Positions 19,201-25,479 of a stretch of DNA of 64,000 nucleotides are shown here, in pieces. Numbering within the stretch: the stretch's first letter is position 1; the number at the start of each line of letters is the position of its first letter. This stretch comes from Allorhodopirellula heiligendammensis (GTDB lineage: Bacteria > Planctomycetota > Planctomycetia > Pirellulales > Pirellulaceae): assembly GCF_007860105.1 (NCBI RefSeq), contig NZ_SJPU01000001.1:1408118-1472117 (forward strand), written 5' to 3'. The notes under the pieces were generated by a model. It worked only from the letters and a program-made list of their open reading frames with translations, searched no databases and had not been told where the DNA came from. Position numbers and translations under genes: made by a program.

Positions 19201-22200
19201 AAAAAGGCACAGTTGATCGGTGAGATCGTGCAGTGGTCTGATACCCCAATTGATGTTCAGTCGATGCAGCTGGCTCAGTTCGAAACGCTCAATGACATCC
19301 TCGGGATTCTGGACGATGCTTCCGCCACCGCTTCGCTTTGTGAGCCGACATCGCCTGCCATGGTGACCACGCAACGACAGTCGACGGCATCGACCGCGGA
19401 CGCACCACGCACCGCTGGTGAGATCCCAGGAGCGGTCCCAGCACTCGCTCCGACGCACACCGACGCGGCCTGGGATGTCAGTGAAGACTTGGGCGGTAAC
19501 GATGAGTCGCTCCGACGCTTGATGATCGATTTGGTGGTCGATCAAACCGGCTACGACGAATCGATCATCGATCTGGACGCTGACATGGAAGGCGAACTGG
19601 GTATCGACAGCATCAAGAAGGCGCAGTTACTCGGCGAGCTGGCACAGCAATACCAACTCACGTCGCTACAGGATTCCGGTTTAACGTTGGCTGATTTTGC
19701 GACCCTCGAATCCATCCGTGCATTCGTGTGGGAGCAGATTGCATCGCCTGGTGGGAACGTGATGGGGGACTCCGCCGCTACGTTGGCCCGAGAAAAAAAA
19801 AACGAAGTTGAAACTCAGCACGCGGGTGTGAGCACCGGGGGGGGCGCGCCTTCGGCGAATCAATCGGACCCCACGCCACCCGTTCCTGCAACGGGCACAC
19901 ATCGGTTCGTACTGGGGATGCAATCAACCCCACGGCTGGCGAATATGCCCGCGGCGCCAACGTGGCATGGTCCAGCCTTGGTGTATGGCGACAACGCGAT
20001 GTCCGACGCAATCGTGGCGCGCTGGCGTGCAGATTCACAGGCTGCTCAATTTCCCATTGAGTTAATTGACTCCTCACTCACCATTGACGAATTGAATTCG
20101 CGGCTGGACGAACTGTGGGCCAATGGCATCTCGCCCCACCTCTTCATCACGACTCCGCACGACCGCGACGCAGTATGGCAAACGACGGACGCGGCGGCCT
20201 GGCGATCTCGACGCGAATCGGCCCTGAGTAATCCGTTTCGGCTGTGCCAACGCTGGATGCAAGGTCTCATTGACGCTAACTGCATGTCGAAGGCCACGCT
20301 CACATCTCTTGTGAACTCCGGAGGGGATTTCCATTTCGGTGGCGGCGAACTTATGTCCTCCGAGTCGGGCGGATTGTCTGGTTTAACGAAAGCAATGTTG
20401 ATCGAGGCTTGGATGCGTGGGTATCAGGACACGCCGATGCTGATCGTCGATGCCTTGCCCGACGCCAGCCCCGCCGATGTCGCTGAAGGCATTTGGCGTG
20501 AACTGGCCGTTCCCTCGTACGACGAGGAAGTCGCCGTCTCCGCTGAGCGTCGGTTTGCCACCGCCGCCCGCTACAGCCCGCTCTCAACTCCCTCTCGCGC
20601 TGCCTCATTGTCTCCCGCTCACTCCTTGACCTCTGGTGGCAACTGGATCGTTGCCGGTGGCGGTCGCGGCATCACAGCGATGACTGCGATGGAGTTAGCC
20701 TCCCGCCATCAGTTAAAATTGCATTTGTTGGGTACCGCGCCGGTACCGCAGATCGATGACGAAACACGGCGTCGGGCCGCTGCTGATCGGCCGGCATTGC
20801 GGCGTCAAGTCATGAACCAGACCCAAGCACAGGGGGGCAACCCTGTAACGACGTGGCAGCAATTGGAAAAAGCAATCGAGATTGATCAAACCTTACAAGC
20901 TTGCCTGGAACGATCGATTGACGCTGTCTATCACAGCGTGGACGTTGGCGATGTCGAGGCGGTCAATAAGCTCCTGAAGAAAATTCGCCGCGCCGACGGT
21001 CCGATTCGAGGTGTCATCCAAGGTGCCGGGGCTGGACAGGACGCTCGCTTTGACCGCAAACGTCCTGACAAGGTCGAAAAATGTTTCCGCGCGAAGATCG
21101 ATGGTTGCGTCGCCTTGGCGAATGCCACCCAGCATGATCCGCTTGAGTGGTTCGTGGGCTTCGGCAGCATCAGCGGTCGTTTTGGTGCCAACGGGCACAC
21201 GGATTACTCCGCTGCCAACGATATGCTCGCCAAGCTGATTGGCAACCTCCAGCAGCAACGCCCTAAAACTCGCTGCGTGACATTCCACTGGCATGCCTGG
21301 GGCGATATCGGCATGGCGACGAAGCCCGAAGCGAAACTGGCTCTCGACATGATCGGCATGGACTTCATGCCTGCCCAGGAAGGCCTACAGCATTTCATCA
21401 ACGAAATCGAGTGGGGCGGCGACGCGACTGAAGTCCTCATCACTGACCGGCGGTATGTACGGAAGTTTTTCCCGCGGGGCGAAAGTGTCATCGGCTTCCA
21501 ACCTGTGGATGCGAATCAAACGGTGATGGCGTCGGAACCAGCTGGGATGCCTCTGCCCTTACCCATGCTCGACCCGGAATCGAACCAGGCGGCGGACGAT
21601 CGATCGCGGCAATCTTCGTACGCGGTTCTGTTCGATCCCGTCCATGACCGATTTCTAAGTGAACATTTGGTACAAGGTCGACCGACACTGCCGTTCGTGA
21701 TAGCGATTGAACTGCTCGCCGAGGCAGCTCGCGCAGGAACGGGCGAGGATGTGATTGCAATGCATGACATCCAGGCCCATCGTCCCCTGAAATGTCTCAC
21801 GAGGGAACCTTTCAGAGTGGAGCTCGTATCGTCGATCCACCACCAAGATGCACCGGTGGGGCGATCCGCGTCGCAGCCGCGTTGGTCCTTGGTCAGCGAC
21901 CTGCGACGTCGCGACGGTCGTCTCGTCGAAGCCGCGCGGCCTCATTTCAGTGCCACCATTCTCACGCGACAGCGCCGCCCGTCGGAAGAACCCTCATCGG
22001 ACAGCTTGCGCCGCACCGCTCCGGCTCAAGATGATCTGGCTGTGACGTTGGAACCTGTCGATTACCAACCGAGTGATGCCCCGGTCTATCACGGTCCCGC
22101 GCTCCAATGCCTCCGCCAAATAGGGTTCACGTCGGACTCGCAGACCGCTGTGGGAGTGATTGTTGCTCCCAGCCCCGCACACCTGGCGGGTGAGCATCGG

Positions 22201-22476
22201 CCGATGCAAGGTTGGACGATCTCACCCGCATCCACGGACGCATTGCTCTACGCCGCGGGGATGTTGGCCTACCGTGTGAGTGGTAGACCAAGTCTACCGG
22301 TCTCGTTTGAGAGAATTGAAATCGGCCGTTTGCCAGTGCCCGGCGAACCGCTGCGAGCGGTTGTGACCTGCGAGCATGAAGACGAGACAGGGGCCATCTT
22401 GCGAGCGAGTCTCGATGGATTCAACGGCGACAGGATACTGGAACTCATCGGTTACAAAATCGGGTGGATAGGATAG
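13213..22476 (+). CDS. Giant PUFA-like polyketide/fatty-acid synthase (SDR-KS-CLF-AT-ACP-ACP-KR-DH)
   Basis: A 3087-residue iterative type I synthase. Domains in order: thioester-reductase-like SDR (about 15-385; TGATGMVG near 18, Tyr178/Lys182); ketosynthase (436-930; Cys649, His781, His842); a second KS-like domain (946-1335) with Glu1163 in place of the catalytic cysteine, so probably a chain-length factor; acyltransferase (about 1500-1830; Ser1605 in GHSFGE, His1709); two acyl carrier domains (Ser1995 in LGVDSIKK, Ser2133 in LGIDSIKK); ketoreductase (2475-2760; Tyr2665 in YSAAN); double-hotdog dehydratase (about 2810-3087; His2818, Asp3009). The ACP motif and KS-CLF pairing match the Pfa/secondary-lipid synthase group. 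There is no enoyl reductase or thioesterase domain. Low-complexity linkers separate the parts. The start is GTG. The product is unknown. Confidence 0.9.
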   Translation: MSEELTTDNRYSGPETMLLTGATGMVGSYVMAQWLRDGRPLAVIARGKGAHSATERIEQILCRFEAAWSVTLPRPRVFQGDLNQPGLGLLSVNAQWIADNCSQILHSAASLSFAPASESVDNEPYRTNVHGTEYVLDFCRASGISHFHHISTAYVCGKRSGAVLESEGDVGQDFANDYERSKLLAEGLLDAALRAGTLESLTIYRPSIVIDRTGLSPISGDRTIYGAFSMYQMLASRFGLPAHGEWFRNLGFDGEEQKNIVDVDWIANAVLTIIADPRYHNQTYHLTSSAGTTVQDLDAAFHAATQIWLDRPTRLERTRSTRSANLSVDDRTELDRMAAPFVNTFLPYFRDDPQFDREQIDRVIAETDLPSTPHIGSEELLEMVRHWSAFTPRPIKKNAAESGSAQSSQAPTGPHGVARQSAPTQSELPAGANDPDEIVICGYEVRLPGGVDNVDDFAEMLWAGRSGIEPMPDDRLDRSLYFDTERNVPGKTYTQLGGCVSPTPLSVERERKINALGEFDLTHRQFAQVAMAAVESTFGVERIETVDGLNPLRAGVLVGHSGGTQAGGPLAMNTLASATSELIEQTGLPDAVDPANVDRIKAKLTTAIREGRPSWQDDGAPHFNAYSAASLTAGLIGFRGRREVIDAACSSSLLALHHAVSAITADHLDVALVGGATFNNVDNLALFSQSGACSDEGCYPFDRRASGLISSEGYVAVILVRRSVAERLGLPIRASVVGVGVASDGKGKGLWAPRSEGQQLAIRRVSNDADVCLDVDYLECHATSTQVGDATELETLTAVLRNHEAAEVANPVDGQPTQANRVVSSAKTQQLPIGSVKSNLGHLLEAAGLVGMVKCMIAMQRSELPPSIHFDQPNETYDWTGSPLRVVKTIEPWPQRHTSRRHAPDDRLAGINAFGIGGLNAHVVIRQSDRPRQLSRPHETATRKLEPIAIVGRGLVLPGAQNVAEFAELLRSTTSCISDPPAGRWPQRSRDRGWIGVEQAASGGVDCDGRIPHCRGGYIRDFQFDAQSYRIPPKTVQYANPAQLMLIDAAAQAIDEFDGGTWSIDRARVGVVVGTMFGGEFSNSLQIGLRLPEIRQHFLRIARDEGLSRSQSEAVVEQFHTAVMQRYPALLDETGGFTASTLASRISRTFDLMGGACAVDADEASGGLAIMTAMEQLRGGQVDAVLCGMTHRSMDLVAFEQLYRKNQLVPSGRAEDVPQDGSRIFPGEGVAIMMLQRLSDAVAQDKPIFGVIEHAAESWTDDVARARADDASLSETHPETSATRLSSTLGHLGGGQGIVRTLAATVAFEHAASAPAVQRICETAQDGYQIQYQIAKQPTSTPMIRASAATTTRSHEQLAANGPSVSGPIANGPIASGPERASRIVSTRPVAPRVAITSPVEVLQIRLRASDPARLQRDLRLLVEHPESRLPRSTQFESGVDSFQAQHTTAPSAAAAKVTEVAIVGHSVQEVAAAARAILDGPLAERQTTALSKHVAWIRCQESSGNRVGWLFPGQGSQYPAIPRLFSSDDSGAPTAASAWSFMQDVDARLQRRGIESVGDRLTDPKRQLGRDVWWTQLWVLAVGAAMTDALFQRGHRPDVVLGHSFGECTAAWAAGVMNMDQAIEFAKCRSDAVIMTRQVGGQLLSVRGEPSAVQAVIDRHQLDVVISHHNSPVGTVIAGMKNDIAAAKSQLADAGMASVVINVPAAFHTPAMKPAQELLRARFGGQHLLPPRLGFLSAVSNRYLAEPTEIMDNLINQLTQPVCFNGALQRIVAEGCGLLIEVGPDNVLTRLARASVDGRAICLSADERRREHTLQQLLIEMACEAFQGTGSLGAQHHPATEKPIEGRRHGDPHRHGSPSVTDEQMTAAAEQRFEVVDVTRNRRRQAPPKPSTSMRASSNEPNSVGSSAPLSPEPITLATRDRGNLPTSQAAGGASRHGAPTSPSSVETPLVVNAAVGQRAARAFLFDLAVDLTGYDPEIIDFSADLEAELGVDSIKKAQLIGEIVQWSDTPIDVQSMQLAQFETLNDILGILDDASATASLCEPTSPAMVTTQRQSTASTADAPRTAGEIPGAVPALAPTHTDAAWDVSEDLGGNDESLRRLMIDLVVDQTGYDESIIDLDADMEGELGIDSIKKAQLLGELAQQYQLTSLQDSGLTLADFATLESIRAFVWEQIASPGGNVMGDSAATLAREKKNEVETQHAGVSTGGGAPSANQSDPTPPVPATGTHRFVLGMQSTPRLANMPAAPTWHGPALVYGDNAMSDAIVARWRADSQAAQFPIELIDSSLTIDELNSRLDELWANGISPHLFITTPHDRDAVWQTTDAAAWRSRRESALSNPFRLCQRWMQGLIDANCMSKATLTSLVNSGGDFHFGGGELMSSESGGLSGLTKAMLIEAWMRGYQDTPMLIVDALPDASPADVAEGIWRELAVPSYDEEVAVSAERRFATAARYSPLSTPSRAASLSPAHSLTSGGNWIVAGGGRGITAMTAMELASRHQLKLHLLGTAPVPQIDDETRRRAAADRPALRRQVMNQTQAQGGNPVTTWQQLEKAIEIDQTLQACLERSIDAVYHSVDVGDVEAVNKLLKKIRRADGPIRGVIQGAGAGQDARFDRKRPDKVEKCFRAKIDGCVALANATQHDPLEWFVGFGSISGRFGANGHTDYSAANDMLAKLIGNLQQQRPKTRCVTFHWHAWGDIGMATKPEAKLALDMIGMDFMPAQEGLQHFINEIEWGGDATEVLITDRRYVRKFFPRGESVIGFQPVDANQTVMASEPAGMPLPLPMLDPESNQAADDRSRQSSYAVLFDPVHDRFLSEHLVQGRPTLPFVIAIELLAEAARAGTGEDVIAMHDIQAHRPLKCLTREPFRVELVSSIHHQDAPVGRSASQPRWSLVSDLRRRDGRLVEAARPHFSATILTRQRRPSEEPSSDSLRRTAPAQDDLAVTLEPVDYQPSDAPVYHGPALQCLRQIGFTSDSQTAVGVIVAPSPAHLAGEHRPMQGWTISPASTDALLYAAGMLAYRVSGRPSLPVSFERIEIGRLPVPGEPLRAVVTCEHEDETGAILRASLDGFNGDRILELIGYKIGWIG

Positions 22477-22480
22477 CACT

Positions 22481-23257
22481 ATGAATCAAGATTTGATGGG
22501 TAAACGGGCTCTCGTTACCGGAGCGAGCCGCGGGATTGGACGCGAGATCGCGCTGGAGTTGGCGGCCCGCGGCGCCAGTGTCGCAGTGAACTTTCTCAAC
22601 TCGCAAGAACAGGCAGTCGATGTCGCACGCCAGATCGCTAACACACTCAGGCCCGACGCCGATGTGATGTTGGTGAAGGCTGATGTCTCTCAGCGTGGAG
22701 ATATTCAGTCGATGGTAGACGAAGTTCAGTCGCGATTCGGTGGACTCGACATCATTGTTAGCAACGCCGCCGCGGGTGGGTTCCGAGCCCTGTCCGATTT
22801 GACGCCGGTCAATTTTGAGGCTGTTCTGCGAACCAATGCCTCACCCGTCATCTGGTTGACCCAGGCGGCCTCCACGTTGCTTGGGAGCGGCTCGGATAAT
22901 GGGAAAGTTGTCGCAGTGAGCAGTCATGGGTCACGCTGGTCCGTTCCGCATTATGGCGCTATCGGAGCGTCCAAGGCTGCACTGGAAAGTTTGATTCGCC
23001 ACCTCGCCCTGGAACTGGGTGACCGCGGAATCAACTTCAATTGTGTCCTCCCTGGAATCATCGCTACCGATGCCATCGCAAGCATGCCGGACGCCGATAA
23101 TTTGGTAAAAGCCGCCAGTGAGCGGATGATGCTTGGCGAGCGAACCCTGACCCAGCATGACGTCGCTAAGGTCGTTGCGTTTTTATGCAGCCCGGACAGT
23201 GACTTGATTCAAGCACAAACGATTGTCGTCGATGGCGGTGTCAGTATTCGTGTATGA
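22481..23257 (+). CDS. FabL-like enoyl-ACP reductase (SDR)
   Basis: A 258-residue classical-size SDR with the NAD(P) motif TGASRGIG near residue 14 and the ending QTIVVDGG. The catalytic pair is Tyr158 and Lys165, spaced Y-x6-K. This spacing is typical of enoyl reductases, not the Y-x3-K of ketoreductases. The segments NAAAGGFRAL and ASKAALESLIRHLALEL recall Bacillus FabL (enoyl-ACP reductase III). The gene starts four bases after the synthase stop, so it is translationally coupled, and it supplies the enoyl reduction that the megasynthase lacks. A 3-ketoacyl reductase role cannot be fully excluded by sequence reading alone. Confidence 0.8.
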   Translation: MNQDLMGKRALVTGASRGIGREIALELAARGASVAVNFLNSQEQAVDVARQIANTLRPDADVMLVKADVSQRGDIQSMVDEVQSRFGGLDIIVSNAAAGGFRALSDLTPVNFEAVLRTNASPVIWLTQAASTLLGSGSDNGKVVAVSSHGSRWSVPHYGAIGASKAALESLIRHLALELGDRGINFNCVLPGIIATDAIASMPDADNLVKAASERMMLGERTLTQHDVAKVVAFLCSPDSDLIQAQTIVVDGGVSIRV

Positions 23258-23358
23258 ATAGGAGGAGGTTCGCTGGGCTTGCGGCATGCTGTCAGACGCT
23301 CCTGTGCTGACCGAGTTCGTAAGACCCAGGGGATCGTCCGGAGTACCTCCCGGAGTGG

Positions 23359-24804
23359 ATGCGAAAACCAATAGGTCGATCGCAACTCAACCCAATTTTC
23401 AAACGTCAGACCACACGATTGCCTTCCATGGCCCCCGCTCCCCCCCGCGACTTGCTCCCCACCACCGTGATGGAACGCTATTTTTCACGTCCCAGTCACG
23501 GTAACGGGATGGTTTTTAGCATCACGCTGGTGCTTGAGGGAGCAATGGAGATTGAGCCGCTGCGGCGGGCTTGGTTTGACACCGTACATCGGCATCCTCG
23601 CATGTATGCAAAGCTCGTTGGACGCGGTCGACGCCAACAGTGGAAGTTACAAACACAAGCGGACCACGCGTCGTTCGTGTACCGCGATGTGGCCGCCGAT
23701 ACCTCCGCCGCTACTGACGACGCTGAATCGGTGCGACCGCGAAGAGGCGTGGGCATGAAATGCGTGATTCAGACATCGGATCAACACCGCTGGTCGATTC
23801 GCTTACTTTTTCATCACGCTTGCTGTGATGGCGTGGGCGCGATCCGGATGATCGGCCAATTTGCGAAAGCGTACACCCAGGTCAGAGGGACCGGGCTATC
23901 GCATCCGGCTGTCAACCCGAGCCCGTCGCAGCGGGCCGACCGAACGCCTTTGTCCGTGAAGCAAACTACGGCGGTGACGTCGCCACAGTTGCCTGACATG
24001 AACAACCTGTGGGCGACGATTCGTGGCAAAAATGTGCGGTTATCCCAACAGGATATTGTTGGTGACACCGTTTGCTGTGACGTCCCTGGTACCACCATCG
24101 CTACGTTCCAAGGCTCATCCCGGCTCATGTTCTCACGTTCGCAGAGTGATCTCGTTCGTCAACAACTTCGGCAAAAAAAAATCACACTCAATGATTGGGC
24201 GGTCGCCGTCACGCTCCATACTTTTGCGAACGTCACCAACGCGACCGAGTCCCCCCGGAATCACGTGATGATCATGAATCCCGTTGAAACGCGGACGTGG
24301 GCTCAGCGGCATGACACGGACAATCACGTCGGCATCGCCTTTGTGCGTCGCACACATGGCCAACTACTTGAGGTTCAACACACGCTGGATTCAGTGAGCG
24401 AGCAAATGCAGAGTGTTCGCCGGTGTGGTACGGGTAATGAGCTAGCGGGGGGGATCGCGTTTGCGGAGCGAGTTGCTGGATGCGTTGGCCTGTTTGAGCG
24501 TTTGGGCACCTTCACGCCGACGGCGTCCCTGACCAGCGTCGCGGGCTTAAGGCTGGGGAAACGATTTGGCGTTCATCGCCAGGATGAGGGCATCTGGATC
24601 TCTGACGCCCAGCTGATCGACGTCTTTTTTGAGGCACCTATCCAAAACGGGGGGCAAGTGTCCACCACAATCTGGGAATTCGAGGGTCAAGTTGCGGTCT
24701 CGCATCGGGTCAGCCCGGGCCTCTTTGATGGCGACCAGAACCGTCATTTACTTAATCTGTGGGCGAAGATCGCATTGGACGCAATCCGGGAGTCTACCGT
24801 GTGA
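23359..24804 (+). CDS. HHxxxDG acyltransferase (condensation-domain/PapA/WS-DGAT-like)
   Basis: Up to 481 residues. It carries the motif HHACCDG at residues 152-158, the catalytic HHxxxDG of the chloramphenicol-acetyltransferase-like superfamily (NRPS condensation domains, PapA acyltransferases, wax-ester synthases). The second histidine would be the general base. The N-terminal region (MERYFSR, FSITLVLEG, RRAWFDTVHRHPRM) fits the start of such a domain. Two starts are possible, ATG 23359 and ATG 23428; the latter begins closer to the conserved part. It follows the reductase gene by 101-170 bases on the same strand. It could esterify the acyl chain or alcohol made by the megasynthase. Acceptor and donor are inferred, not shown. 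Confidence 0.75.
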   Translation: MRKPIGRSQLNPIFKRQTTRLPSMAPAPPRDLLPTTVMERYFSRPSHGNGMVFSITLVLEGAMEIEPLRRAWFDTVHRHPRMYAKLVGRGRRQQWKLQTQADHASFVYRDVAADTSAATDDAESVRPRRGVGMKCVIQTSDQHRWSIRLLFHHACCDGVGAIRMIGQFAKAYTQVRGTGLSHPAVNPSPSQRADRTPLSVKQTTAVTSPQLPDMNNLWATIRGKNVRLSQQDIVGDTVCCDVPGTTIATFQGSSRLMFSRSQSDLVRQQLRQKKITLNDWAVAVTLHTFANVTNATESPRNHVMIMNPVETRTWAQRHDTDNHVGIAFVRRTHGQLLEVQHTLDSVSEQMQSVRRCGTGNELAGGIAFAERVAGCVGLFERLGTFTPTASLTSVAGLRLGKRFGVHRQDEGIWISDAQLIDVFFEAPIQNGGQVSTTIWEFEGQVAVSHRVSPGLFDGDQNRHLLNLWAKIALDAIRESTV

Positions 24805-25479
24805 CCTCGGCGGCGGTGACACCACGCAGAACTCCTCCGCTGTTGCGGGGCTCGCGCAGCCTCTGTTACTGGCGAGGGATTCATCACCGCACCTCCAGCG
24901 GTGCTAGGAGGGTTCGTTTCTTAGGGATGCCAACCAGGGTGAAACTGGGATCTCCACGATATCTGAGGCTGGGTGTTGAGATGGGCATATTGGAGAACCC
25001 TCGCAAATAGGTGGGGCTTCGACGACAATCTTCCCATTTTCCACTGCATTTTCGTGTTAAAATCGGCGAAAACTGACGTCATTTTCAACTGTTGCCAGAC
25101 GCTTCGAGCCGATAGCGAATTCAAGACAGTGTCGGCAGACATCGCCGGTGACCAGGTTTTGCCTAATCCTGTTGGAGCAGGGGGCTGTATCCCCGCCGTG
25201 CGTGGATCCCGTGGGATTTACCGTCCCCGTAGGCTCTGATGCAAGGATTTCAGCTCGACGATTGCCAATGCCATGCGACAAACTTGCCTGCCTGTGCTGG
25301 TTGCGACGGTTGCCCGGGACGCTGCTAGCAAATCGAGTTAGGCAACATTTTTTACCTTGACGATCCTCGGAATGCGGAGGATTATTGAGCATCTCATCGG
25401 CGCCGCAAAAGGCCCCAGTCCACTACATCTTATCTAAACGAACTAGGCGTGGTCGCTTTTCCACGTGGGGATGAACTGA
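24805..25479. other. Intergenic region between lipid operon and exopolysaccharide locus
   Basis: 675 bases without a supported gene. A small hairpin (CACCGC at 24885-24890 with GCGGTG at 24898-24903) lies about 80 bases after the acyltransferase stop and could end that transcript, though there is no T-tract. A GGGGATGA at about 25467-25474 precedes the next gene. Short open frames on both strands have no recognisable domain. The region presumably holds the promoter of the locus. Confidence 0.4.

Noticed and set aside
19681-20608. Long minus-strand frames opposite the megasynthase
   Set aside because: They are shadows of a GC-rich coding region; none shows family motifs, while the plus-strand protein is continuous with conserved domains.
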